Assembly (NCBI RefSeq): GCF_003944755.1
Contig: NZ_RWGU01000051.1
Span: forward strand, 186,001-250,000
Direction: 5' to 3'
DNA: 64,000 nt
Source of the DNA: Rhodovulum robiginosum
Lineage (GTDB): Bacteria > Pseudomonadota > Alphaproteobacteria > Rhodobacterales > Rhodobacteraceae
Part shown: piece after piece, positions 48,160 to 56,894 of the stretch
Layout of the letters: each line of letters begins with the position of its first letter
How positions within the stretch are numbered: the first letter of the stretch is position 1
Program-made: the position numbers and the translations under genes
The notes under the pieces: generated by a model
Database searches by the model: none
What the model saw: only the letters and a program-made list of their open reading frames with translations
What the model was told of the DNA's origin: nothing

Positions 48160-49572
48160 TCAGGTGCGGGCGTAGACGTCTTCGTAACGGATGATGTCGT
48201 CCTCGCCGAGATAGCTGCCGGTTTGCACCTCGATCAGCACCATCGGCACCTTGCCCGGGTTTTCCATCCGGTGCACGGCGCCGAGCGGCACGTAGATCGA
48301 CTGGTTTTCGCTGATCAGGGTCACGGTGTCGTCGACGGTCACCTTGGCGGTGCCCTCCACCACGATCCAGTGTTCCGAGCGGTGCACATGGCTTTGCAGC
48401 GACAGCGCCGCGCCGGGATGCACCACGATCCGCTTCACCTGGAAGCGCGACCCGATGACGAGCGACTCGTACCAGCCCCAGGGGCGGTAATCGCGGGGCA
48501 GTTGCTGGGCCTGGCTCGCGCCCTTTGACTTGAGCGCGTTCACCGCCTTGCGCACGTCCTGGGCGCGGGTCTTGTCGGCCACCAGCACGGCATCGGGCAT
48601 GGCGATGGCCACGATGTTGTCCAGGCCGATGCCGACGATTTCCTGCGCCGGATCCTCGGACCGCAACAGCGTGTTGGTACAGTCGATGGCGGTGGCGTGC
48701 TCCGACGTTGCGACCGCGCCCTCCTGTTGCGGCATTTCGCGCCAGACCGCATCCCAGCCGCCCAGATCGGACCAGCCGGCGGCGAAGGGCACCACCGACA
48801 GGTTGTCGGCCTTTTCCATGACCGCATAGTCGATGGAAATGTCGCCGGCCTCGCCCCACGGGCCGGGGGCGAGACGCAGAAAGCCCAGATCGGGCTGGCC
48901 CTCGTCCACCGCCTGCTGCACCGGCTCGACCAGGTCGGGGGCATGGGCCCGGAAGGCATCGAGGATGGACTTGACCGAGAACAGGAAGATGCCGGCGTTC
49001 CACATGAAATGGCCGGCCTTCAGCATATCCTCGGCATGGGGCGCGTCGGGTTTTTCGACGAAACGCACGAGGTCGATCGCGGTGAGTTCGCCCGCCGCCG
49101 GCCTGGCGGAGAGCTCGAGCCAGCCATAGCCGGTTTCGGGATGGGTGGGGGCAATGCCGAAGGTGACGAGCCGGGCCACCGCGGCCCCGGCCGTCACCGC
49201 GGTGCGAAACGCCTCGGCATCGGGGATGACATGATCGGAGGGCGCGACGAGCATCAGCCCGTCGGGGTTGGACTTTTCCAGCCACAGCGCGGCCGACAGG
49301 ATCGCCGGGGCGGTGTTGCGCCCTTCCGGCTCGATCAGGATCGCGCCGGGGTCGACGCCGATATCGGAAAGCTGCTCGGTCACGATGAAGCGGAAATCGG
49401 AATTCGTCAGTACCATCGGCGCGCCGTAGCCCTCGCCCGACAGCCGCCGGGCCGAGGCCTGAAACAGGCTTTCGTCGCCGATCAGCCGGGAAAACTGCTT
49501 GGGGTAGCTCTTGCGCGACAAGGGCCAGAGCCGGGTCCCCGACCCACCGCAGAGAAGAACAGGAGTGATCAT
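48160..49572 (-). CDS. manC: Mannose-1-phosphate guanylyltransferase / mannose-6-phosphate isomerase
   Basis: A 470-residue bifunctional enzyme. The N-terminal nucleotidyltransferase begins MITPVLLCGGSGTRLWPLSR and has FVEKPDAPHAEDML and YAVMEKADNLSVVP; the C-terminal cupin carries the type II PMI site (LQSHVHRSEHWIVVEG, then ENQSIYVPLGAVHRMENPG). It supplies GDP-mannose together with ManB. The ATG at 49572 has GAGGG upstream and starts the conserved domain. The 154 bases to the glycosyltransferase stop hold no gene. Confidence 0.95.
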   Translation of the reverse strand: MITPVLLCGGSGTRLWPLSRKSYPKQFSRLIGDESLFQASARRLSGEGYGAPMVLTNSDFRFIVTEQLSDIGVDPGAILIEPEGRNTAPAILSAALWLEKSNPDGLMLVAPSDHVIPDAEAFRTAVTAGAAVARLVTFGIAPTHPETGYGWLELSARPAAGELTAIDLVRFVEKPDAPHAEDMLKAGHFMWNAGIFLFSVKSILDAFRAHAPDLVEPVQQAVDEGQPDLGFLRLAPGPWGEAGDISIDYAVMEKADNLSVVPFAAGWSDLGGWDAVWREMPQQEGAVATSEHATAIDCTNTLLRSEDPAQEIVGIGLDNIVAIAMPDAVLVADKTRAQDVRKAVNALKSKGASQAQQLPRDYRPWGWYESLVIGSRFQVKRIVVHPGAALSLQSHVHRSEHWIVVEGTAKVTVDDTVTLISENQSIYVPLGAVHRMENPGKVPMVLIEVQTGSYLGEDDIIRYEDVYART

Positions 49573-49726
49573 AAAGTGGCCCTCGTCTGAAATGGCGGCG
49601 TGCTGAAATTCTTGTCGAATAATATGGCCGCGATGGCAACTGCGCAGCGCCCCGAGCCGCAGCGACGACAACGCCAAGCCCGTTTTCCCCGATATTTGGT
49701 GCAATTTGGAAACGCGCGCGGCGCGC

Positions 49727-52453
49727 TCAGCCCTGTCGCAGTTCGCGCGCCCGTGTGCGGGCCGCCGCGCCCATCCGGGCCAGGCGATCGGGGTCGGCAA
49801 CCATATCCGCCACCGCTGTGGCGGCGGCCTCGGGGTCGTCGGCGGGCACCACGCGGCCGCTTTGGCCGTCTTGCACCAGCTCTTGCGGCATGCCGCGGGC
49901 ATAACAGACCACCGGGCGGGCCGCGGCCATCGCCTCGGTCACGGTGCGGCCAAAGGATTCGGCGAATTTCGACAGGCTCACGACGATGTCCGCGTTCGAC
50001 AGTGCTGCGGCAGGGCTGTCGATGTATCCTGGCGTCTCGACGTTGTCGGGCAACGGGCGCAAGGCCGCGAGGTCGGGTGTCTCGGGCCCGATCAAAAGGC
50101 AGCGCAGGTCCACGCCGCGGCCTTGCAGCGCGCGGGCCATGGCGACGAAATCGGCGATGCCCTTCTTCGTGACATTGCTGCTGATCATCGCCACGCGGAC
50201 CGGCCCCTCGGGCACCGGCGGCGGCAGCTCGAAAAGCGCCGGATCGATCGGGTTGAGGTGCACCTCGGTCCGTTCGGGGCAGGCCAGCCATTTGGCGACG
50301 GGCGGCGAATTGGCGACGAAGCGGTCGGCATGGGCCAACAGCCAGGCGCGGGCCTCGGCCGGGCCTTCGCCCAGGGTGGCGCAAAGGTCGGGGTCTTCGT
50401 CCAGCAACTCGCGCACATGTGCGATGCCGGGCACGCCCGCCTGCCGCGCGGCCAGAAGCGGCGCGTCGAGGACCAGCGTGTTGACATGCACCTCGCGCGC
50501 GCCTGTCGCCTCGATCAGGTCCGCCATCGCGGCCAGCGTGTCGGGGTGGGGCGCCCGGCCCGCGCGGCGCCAGCGATAGGGCAGCACATGCACCGCCGCG
50601 GCCTGTGCCCGTATCATGTCCATGTAGTCGGGGTTGTGCACGGCAGGCAGCACGGCGTGGGCGGCCCACCCCTCGGCGGCAAAGCGACCGAGCATATCCA
50701 GAAGGCTGCGTTCCGCCCCGAAGATCACCTGGTTGGCCTGATGGGCAAAGACCAGCAGCACCGGGCCCTCTACGCGCGCCTGCCCTTCGAAGACCGGCCG
50801 GGCCGGCAGCCCCGCCGCGCGGCCCTCGGTCTCCCAATGCAGCAGCGGGTTGGCCTCGCCGGTGTCGTTGGCCAGCCGGTAGCCCGTGGTGCTGAACAAC
50901 GGCGAGGGGTCGCGCCCCTGGGCCGCGCCGCTTTCGAGGTAGTGCAGCGCAGGGTCGCGTCCGGCGCGGCGGACATCCTCGTAGCTGGACAGGTACCAGC
51001 GCCCGTCGAACAGGGCCGAATGGCGGATGATGTCGTCGTCGGTCAGCGCGGCGGGCGGGTCGCCCAGGCCGATCTCTTCGGGGATGTCGAAGGGCCGGCG
51101 CGCCGGGTGCTGGGGCAGGTAGAGGTCTTCGGGCGTGCTGGCGCGTTCGTGCCAGCGCAGGGCGGCCTGGTGATAGTCGTGGCGCAGCCCGTGATGTTGG
51201 GTACGGGCATGGGTGGGGCCGGCCTGGGTCAGCGACGCGGGGTCGACGCGGCCCAGCGCCATCGGCACGCCGGGCAGCACCTCGGCGATGGCGGCGGGCC
51301 CGAAGGCGCGCTGGACGCGGTAATAATACTCGGTATCGGCATTGACCTTCACCCGGTCCCAATAGCCCAGCCGCTCGCGCAGCTCGGCGCGGATCATCAG
51401 CGACGAGACGTTGCGGTGCACCAGCCCCTCGGGCTCGACCCGCCAGCGGGTAAAGCCCAGCTCCGGCGTCGCCCGGCACCAATGCGAGACCGTGGCCATC
51501 AGATCGTCGCGTTCGATCAGCGGCGCGACCTGCGCGGCGATCTTTTCGGGGTGCGACCAGTCGTCGGCATCGTGCACGGTCACGAAGGCGCCGGCGGCCG
51601 CGGCAAGGCCGAGGTTGCGCGCCGGGTAGGCGCCCTGGTTCCGCGCGGCCGGCAGCATCTTTACCCTTTCATCGGCCTCGGCGTGCCGTTCGGCCACCGC
51701 GCGCGTGCCATCGGGCGAGCCATCGTCGACCACGAGGATCTCGAGGTTGCGCCAGCTCTGGGCGCGCAGTCCGGCGAGCGCGGTGTCAATCACCGCCTCG
51801 GCGCGGTAGGCGGGCACGATGACGCTGACCTGCGGGCCGTTCTCTGGGGCGGCGGCCGGGCGGCCCGGCATCAGCCGGTCAAGGGCCGGCGCGCGGCCCA
51901 GGCGCAGCCGTACCGCTGCGCGCCCGGCCTCGGCATAGACCGCGTTGAGTGCAGCCACGGCGTCGCGCGCCCGGCCCCTGGCGGCAGCCCCTGCAAGGCG
52001 CAGTTCGTGCAGGGGGCCGCGCGTGGCGGTCTCTTCGGCCACGATCTGGGCGGCGCGTCGCCTGGCCCCGACACGCGCCGCCGACAGCACCGCCAGCACC
52101 GGCGGGCCCGGCCCGCCGATCAGCGCCGCCCCGAAGCCGCCGGCGCGAAACGCCGTCATCCGGCGGTCGGCCTCGGCCCAGTCGCCCAGGCTGGCCGCCC
52201 GCCGGGCGAGCGCCCAGTTGGCCCAGTCGCGGTTGGCCCCTTCGGGCCCGTCGGCCAGCGCCCTGAGCGCGGGCTCTGCCTCGGCTTCGAACCCGGCCCA
52301 GAGATCGTCTTCCAGCCCCGGCGCCTCGGGGCGGGCGGGCCAGCGGCCCTCGGCCTGACCGAACCGGGTGAAATGGTCGTGCGGCGACAGCCCGGCCGCG
52401 GCGACATCGGGATAGGCGGCGGCATACCAGTCTGGGTCGAAAGCGTCGGTCAT
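49727..52453 (-). CDS. Two-domain glycosyltransferase (GT2 + GT4)
   Basis: A 908-residue fusion. The N-terminus has a short FDPDWYAAAYPDVAAAG repeat that recurs near residue 500 (FDGRWYLSSYEDVRRAG), a motif common in bacterial polysaccharide transferases. A GT2 domain spans ~210-400 (VSVIVPAYRAE, VVDDGSPDG, HDADDW metal motif). A GT4 domain spans ~590-900 (AMISSNVTKKG, SKFAESFGRTVTEAMA near 840). It probably adds two sugars in surface polysaccharide assembly; donor likely GDP-mannose for one site, judging from manC/manB downstream. Cytoplasmic or membrane-peripheral; no membrane segment is clear. Confidence 0.87.
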   Translation of the reverse strand: MTDAFDPDWYAAAYPDVAAAGLSPHDHFTRFGQAEGRWPARPEAPGLEDDLWAGFEAEAEPALRALADGPEGANRDWANWALARRAASLGDWAEADRRMTAFRAGGFGAALIGGPGPPVLAVLSAARVGARRRAAQIVAEETATRGPLHELRLAGAAARGRARDAVAALNAVYAEAGRAAVRLRLGRAPALDRLMPGRPAAAPENGPQVSVIVPAYRAEAVIDTALAGLRAQSWRNLEILVVDDGSPDGTRAVAERHAEADERVKMLPAARNQGAYPARNLGLAAAAGAFVTVHDADDWSHPEKIAAQVAPLIERDDLMATVSHWCRATPELGFTRWRVEPEGLVHRNVSSLMIRAELRERLGYWDRVKVNADTEYYYRVQRAFGPAAIAEVLPGVPMALGRVDPASLTQAGPTHARTQHHGLRHDYHQAALRWHERASTPEDLYLPQHPARRPFDIPEEIGLGDPPAALTDDDIIRHSALFDGRWYLSSYEDVRRAGRDPALHYLESGAAQGRDPSPLFSTTGYRLANDTGEANPLLHWETEGRAAGLPARPVFEGQARVEGPVLLVFAHQANQVIFGAERSLLDMLGRFAAEGWAAHAVLPAVHNPDYMDMIRAQAAAVHVLPYRWRRAGRAPHPDTLAAMADLIEATGAREVHVNTLVLDAPLLAARQAGVPGIAHVRELLDEDPDLCATLGEGPAEARAWLLAHADRFVANSPPVAKWLACPERTEVHLNPIDPALFELPPPVPEGPVRVAMISSNVTKKGIADFVAMARALQGRGVDLRCLLIGPETPDLAALRPLPDNVETPGYIDSPAAALSNADIVVSLSKFAESFGRTVTEAMAAARPVVCYARGMPQELVQDGQSGRVVPADDPEAAATAVADMVADPDRLARMGAAARTRARELRQG

Positions 52454-52594
52454 GGCGAGCCTGTTTCGGGAGGCGCAGGATAGGCCCGAACGGCGGCGGG
52501 GAAAAGCGCCCCGGCCGCTGCCGGCATTTCGCAGAAAGCCGCCCCGCCCCCCTTGACGCCCGCCGCCGCCTCGCTTAGCTACCGCAACGCTCTT

Positions 52595-52671
52595 GGCGGA
52601 GTAGCTCAGTTGGTTAGAGCAGAGGAATCATAATCCTTGTGTCGGGGGTTCAAGTCCCTCCTCCGCTACCA
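52595..52671 (+). tRNA. tRNA-Met (CAT), elongator type
   Basis: Full cloverleaf of 77 bases with encoded CCA: acceptor GGCGGAG/CTCCGCT (one G-T pair), D-arm GCTCAGTTGGTTAGAGC, anticodon loop ATCATAA (CAT), T-arm GGGGGTTCAAGTCCCTC. It lacks the initiator mismatch at position 1-72 and the GGG/CCC anticodon stem, and matches the alphaproteobacterial elongator Met sequence I know; tRNA-Ile2 is unlikely. Confidence 0.95.
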
Positions 52672-52981
52672 AGCTTTCCTGAAAGTCCCGATCGGCAATT
52701 CCGCGCCTTTGCGCGGCGGATCGGTGCCCTTCGCGCCGCTGCGTGACGCCGTGCACCTGCCGCGCGATGGCGGGCGGCTGGACCTGCCTTTGCCGCCTTT
52801 TCGGGCGGGGCGGTTTAATCTTCCGCCGCTTTGCGCTACCTATACCCCATGACCTGAAACGCACATCCGCAGCGACCGGGGGTCGGCCTTTTCCCAACGA
52901 CGTGGTTGTCCCTAGCTCCGCCAGCGCGCTGCGCTGTGCGGTCCGCCGCCATGTGTCAAAAGACGGATAGAGGAGCCAAGC
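52672..52981. other. 310-base gap between tRNA-Met and the ATP-grasp gene
   Basis: No convincing gene, repeat or attachment site was seen. The end (52966-52980) holds the GAGGAG ribosome site for the next gene, so its promoter probably lies here or is shared with the tRNA. Confidence 0.6.
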
Positions 52982-54208
52982 ATGACCGATTACGACCCCG
53001 AAAAGGGCTATATCGCAATCCTGGGCTGGAGCCTGAACGCCATCGACGCGGTCGACCGGTTCGATCGCCGCTACATCGTGGTGGCCCCGCCCTGGGCCGA
53101 GGACTATTGCAAGCAAAACGACATCCCGTACATGGCGTGGGATTTCGACCGGCTGAACGAACGCTCCTACGAGCTGGCGACCAAGCTGAAGGACGAGGGC
53201 GTCGACGTGGCCATCCCGCTCTTCGAGGAGACCGTGGAATGGGCGGGCGCCGTCAACTCGGTGTTGCTGAAAAACCCGCGTCTGCTGGGCCAGTCGATGC
53301 TGTTCCGCGACAAGTCGCTGATGAAACGCCGCGCGCAACTCGGCGGCATCCGCGTCGGTGTTTTCGAAGAGGCGCATGACCGGGGCGACGTGATCCGGTT
53401 TCTCGTCCGCGTGAACCAGACCCTGCTGAAGCTGGACGGCGACCCCAACGACCCGATCCACTTCAAGGCATTCGACAAATCGGGCACCGCCGGGCACCGC
53501 GTGATCCGCACGCCCGAGGACGTGGACAACATCCCCGACGAGGAGTTTCCCGCGCTCTTGGAAAGCCACCTGGACGGCTGGGAATTCGCCGTCGAGGCCT
53601 GGATCAAGGACCGCAAGATCGAGTTCCTGAATATCTCGGAATATGTGACGCTGGGCTATTCGGTCTTCGTGCCCGCCACACCCGAGCTGGAAAAGCACCG
53701 CGCCCGCATCACCGAGGAAATCGAGAAGCTGATCGAGGCCTTCGACATCGATTTCGGCTTCATCCACCCGGAATATTTCCTGACCAACGACAACAAGCTC
53801 TATTTCGGCGAGGTCGCCTATCGTCCGCCGGGGTTCAACGCGCTGGAACTGATCGAGCGCGCCTACGGGTTCAACGGCTATCAGGGGATGGTGCTGATGT
53901 TCGACCCCAAGGCCACCCGTGAAGAGATCGACGCCTTCTTTCCCGAAGAGGTCAAGGACGCCAAGGGCCATGCGGGGTGTTTCGGGGTCTATCCGCGCCG
54001 GCGTGTGGTCAGCCGTCTGGAGATCCCCGAGGCGACCCGCGACCACCCCTATTTCGAGTATCACCAGCTTTCCGAACCGATGGAGCAGAAGGTCACCAAG
54101 CGCACCGCGTTCGGCACCCATTGGGGGCTGGCCTATTTCTTCGGCGAGGATCCGCACCGCCTGCGCGATCTGTTGAAGGCGCAGGAAGAGTTGGACTTTT
54201 ACGTTTGA
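52982..54208 (+). CDS. ATP-grasp ligase-like protein
   Basis: A 408-residue cytoplasmic protein with an N-terminal pre-ATP-grasp part (~1-100, IAILGWSLNAIDAVDRF) and an ATP-grasp core: a lysine-bearing FKAFDKSGTAGHRVI segment near residue 165, DGWEFAVEAWIKD near 200 and the metal-binding end KLYFGEVAYRPPGFNALE near 285. ATP-grasp enzymes join a carboxylate to an amine or thiol through an acyl-phosphate. The C-terminal ~90 residues carry a small beta-rich part (GCFGVYPRRRVVSRLEIP). Substrate unknown. It sits 45 bases before a large gene with papain-like residues, on the same strand. Confidence 0.85.
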   Translation: MTDYDPEKGYIAILGWSLNAIDAVDRFDRRYIVVAPPWAEDYCKQNDIPYMAWDFDRLNERSYELATKLKDEGVDVAIPLFEETVEWAGAVNSVLLKNPRLLGQSMLFRDKSLMKRRAQLGGIRVGVFEEAHDRGDVIRFLVRVNQTLLKLDGDPNDPIHFKAFDKSGTAGHRVIRTPEDVDNIPDEEFPALLESHLDGWEFAVEAWIKDRKIEFLNISEYVTLGYSVFVPATPELEKHRARITEEIEKLIEAFDIDFGFIHPEYFLTNDNKLYFGEVAYRPPGFNALELIERAYGFNGYQGMVLMFDPKATREEIDAFFPEEVKDAKGHAGCFGVYPRRRVVSRLEIPEATRDHPYFEYHQLSEPMEQKVTKRTAFGTHWGLAYFFGEDPHRLRDLLKAQEELDFYV

Positions 54209-54253
54209 CGGCGGGTATCGCTGAAAACAGAGCAGAAGAAGGGTCAGGTACTC

Positions 54254-56272
54254 ATGGCTGAAGACGCCCCGGATGCGGCGCGGCTGGCCGGGACGCTGGA
54301 CGTGGCGCTCCAGCGCCTCGAGCAGGCGCGACGGTTCAACAAGCACCGGTATCAAATGCCGGTACTCGACGTCGTGTCGCGGCTGATCCAGGTTCCCGGC
54401 GGGCTGGAGGTGCTGCGCGAGCGCGCCCCGGCGCTGGACGCCGCAGGGCTGTTCTGGGGGTCGGACTGGGAGGCGCCCGCGACGCTGCTGCCGCAGCTCG
54501 TCGGCCAGACCCTGTCCTCGGACGACCGCACGCTGGTGGCGCTGGAGGTGGCGAACCTGCTGCGGTTTCTGGCCATTGCCCAGGGCCGTGCGACCAACCC
54601 CAACCTGCACGCCGAACACGCGCGGCATTTCCTGACCCAGGTGCTGGCGCTGAACCTGCGGCATTTCTTTGCCGGTAACTCCGAGGCCGACCGGCAGGAG
54701 GCAAACCCGGGGCTGCGCCAGAATGTCTTTCGCTTCGTTGCCGAGCATGTCGGTTTGGAGGACGTGCTTGGCGTGCTGGTCGACGAAATCTGGCGCATCC
54801 TCGAACAGCGTCCGGTCCAAAGTGCGCCGGTCAAGGAAATGATTACCCAGATGGCCATCGCGATGACGCGGCAGGGGCTTGACGCCGGCGCCGAGCGGCT
54901 GGGCGTCGAGCGCCTTGTCAGCGCGCTGTTCGGCCCTACCACCGAATGCCGCGACGACCCCGGCGTGGCCGTCTATCTCGGCCGGCTCGGCCATCTCGAC
55001 GAGGCCGGGCTGCACCGCGAGGCGCAGGGGTTTGCGCGGGCGATGCATGACACGGGCCTGGTTTCGGATTACCACGCGGCGTTCCTGCGCTGGGTCGCGC
55101 CGATTGCCGAGGTCGAGCTGGTGCCCGAGGCGCTGGGCCTGGGGCCGACGGGCAAGGATTGCTGGCGCCGCTGGCGCGGGCTGGCGGTGGACCTGATCGA
55201 TGCGGCGGTCTCGGAATGGACGCCGCAGGCGGCCTATGGCCTGGCCATGCTGCTGGAGCGCGGCATCCTGCACCTGCCGCCCCTGGCCCCGGCCCTTCGG
55301 CGGCAGATGTCGATGCAATTGACGCCAGGAACGGCGCAGAGGCTGGCGCTGGCCTTTGGCGACGCCGTGGCCCCGGAAACCCGGCTTCTGGCCGGGGTGC
55401 TCGAGGTATTGGGCCAGCCGCTTGGCGTCGGACAGGGCGCCAACCCGACCTGCCAGTCGGCCCGAGCTATCTCGATGTGGGCTCTCAACGACCCCGACTA
55501 CCTGCTGAACCTGATCGCCCAGGCGGGCGAGTTCGACTCGGTGCTGATGCATTTCGAGGGTCAGCCGATCAACTCGGCCGACCTGCCGGCCGGGCTGGCG
55601 CTTTCGGCGCCGATCGACGCCGACCCGGTCTCGGTGGTTCTGGTGCCCCACCTGGACCGGATCTATGCAGAGATGGGCCGGCTCTGCGCGCCGCGCGGCG
55701 GCGAACCGCATCGCTGGGTCAACCCCGAATTCCACGGCTGGTGGGTGTCACGGGCCTGTCTTGTGGCCGTTGATGTCGGCACCGGGCGGCTGGCCGAGTT
55801 CGACACGTTCCTCACCCGGTTTTTCAAGAGCTACGATCCGCGTTTCAACGGCGGGCGCCCGCTTATCCATCCGCAGCCCGCGGGGATCGCGGTGACCGAC
55901 AGCGCCGCGCGGTTCGTTGGCTGGCACGCCATCGCCATCCTGCGCGTCGCCGAGGACCAGCACGGCGATATGCGGATCTATTTTTACAACCCCAACAACG
56001 ACAGCGGCCAGGATTGGGGCGGCGGTGTCGTGGTCTCGACCTCCGGGTTCGGAGAGCGGCACGGAGAGGCCTCGCTGCCGATCGAGCAGTTCTGCGCGCG
56101 GCTCTACCTGTTTCACGACGATCCCGTGCGTCCGCCCGGAATCGGCGCGCCGGTGCCCGAGGACATCCGCGCCCGCGTCCACCAAATGGCGGTCGAAAGC
56201 TGGGCGGCCGAGCGTCTGCCCGAAGATGGCGTGGTGCTTGCGGGCAGCACGGACCGCGCCGCGCCGGGGTAG
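54254..56272 (+). CDS. Unrecognised 672-residue protein with papain-like C-terminal domain
   Basis: Residues 1 to ~380 are mainly helical by appearance and match no family I know. The C-terminal part shows a papain-type set: Gln394 six residues before Cys400 (GQGANPTCQSARAISMW), His558 in GWHAIAIL and N582DSGQDWG, whose Asn/Gly/Trp/Gly spacing equals the papain NSWGTGWG block. In papain these are oxyanion Gln, nucleophile, base and orienting Asn. No signal peptide or membrane helix. It follows the ATP-grasp gene after 45 bases (AAGAAGGG site), so a ligase/hydrolase pair is plausible. Family assignment rests on motif reading only. It converges on the DUF2478 gene. Confidence 0.75.
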   Translation: MAEDAPDAARLAGTLDVALQRLEQARRFNKHRYQMPVLDVVSRLIQVPGGLEVLRERAPALDAAGLFWGSDWEAPATLLPQLVGQTLSSDDRTLVALEVANLLRFLAIAQGRATNPNLHAEHARHFLTQVLALNLRHFFAGNSEADRQEANPGLRQNVFRFVAEHVGLEDVLGVLVDEIWRILEQRPVQSAPVKEMITQMAIAMTRQGLDAGAERLGVERLVSALFGPTTECRDDPGVAVYLGRLGHLDEAGLHREAQGFARAMHDTGLVSDYHAAFLRWVAPIAEVELVPEALGLGPTGKDCWRRWRGLAVDLIDAAVSEWTPQAAYGLAMLLERGILHLPPLAPALRRQMSMQLTPGTAQRLALAFGDAVAPETRLLAGVLEVLGQPLGVGQGANPTCQSARAISMWALNDPDYLLNLIAQAGEFDSVLMHFEGQPINSADLPAGLALSAPIDADPVSVVLVPHLDRIYAEMGRLCAPRGGEPHRWVNPEFHGWWVSRACLVAVDVGTGRLAEFDTFLTRFFKSYDPRFNGGRPLIHPQPAGIAVTDSAARFVGWHAIAILRVAEDQHGDMRIYFYNPNNDSGQDWGGGVVVSTSGFGERHGEASLPIEQFCARLYLFHDDPVRPPGIGAPVPEDIRARVHQMAVESWAAERLPEDGVVLAGSTDRAAPG

Positions 56273-56301
56273 CGGCATCCACCAAGGCCCGGTGCGGGCG
56301 C

Positions 56302-56826
56302 TCAGCCGACGGGCACCGGCCGGTCGTCGGCCAGGTGACGGACCCACCCCATCAGGACATCGCGCCGCGGCAGCAGGGCCGTGGCGAGGCCATCGGAAAA
56401 ATCGAGGAACGCCTCGAGGTTGAGATCGTTGACGCCGACGATCACCGGTATGTCCCGGCCGATCGCCTCGGCGATGGCGCCGCAAAGGCCGCGCCCTTGC
56501 GATTCCAGCTTGCCGAACTTGTTGACGATCAACAGATCGGCGCCCGCGGCAACGCTGCGGCCGACCGCGGCAGCGGCCATTTCAAGCGCCCCGGTATCCA
56601 GCCGGCACCCCCGCGACCCCGCGCCGAGGGATTGCGAGACCCGTATCTCGGGGCCGTCCGGCAACACCCTGAGGTCCATGTCGCACGGGTGGCTGTCGGG
56701 CGCTCGCGGGTCGATCTGGACCAGACCGGCGACCCGCGCGCCCTGCGCCGTCAGCTCTTTCGCGAGGTCGAAAAACAGCATCCCGGCATCGCCGCGGCCC
56801 GGCATCGTCGTATAGGCAAGGTGCAT
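56302..56826 (-). CDS. DUF2478 protein, putative molybdenum-related NTPase
   Basis: A 174-residue protein of the DUF2478 type. Near the N-terminus MPGRGDAGMLFFDLA takes the place of a nucleotide loop; the central LLIVNKFGKLESQGRGLCGAI is the family hallmark and resembles a nucleoside-triphosphatase strand. Members are known from genomic context with molybdate uptake and Mo-cofactor enzymes. It is the last gene of the aioBA unit (68 bases after aioA), so a role in supplying or inserting the Mo cofactor of AioA is inferred. The start at 56826 fits the conserved beginning. Confidence 0.82.
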   Translation of the reverse strand: MHLAYTTMPGRGDAGMLFFDLAKELTAQGARVAGLVQIDPRAPDSHPCDMDLRVLPDGPEIRVSQSLGAGSRGCRLDTGALEMAAAAVGRSVAAGADLLIVNKFGKLESQGRGLCGAIAEAIGRDIPVIVGVNDLNLEAFLDFSDGLATALLPRRDVLMGWVRHLADDRPVPVG

Positions 56827-56894
56827 TGCGTTGTGTTCCTTCGGCTTGACTGAAAAAGGCGGCGCCCGCCCGGTCACCGGGCGGGCGCCGTCGA

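Noticed and set aside
52595-52671. tRNA-Met as an integration site of a mobile island
   Set aside because: No integrase, transposase or repeated tRNA 3' end was seen in the following 11 kb.
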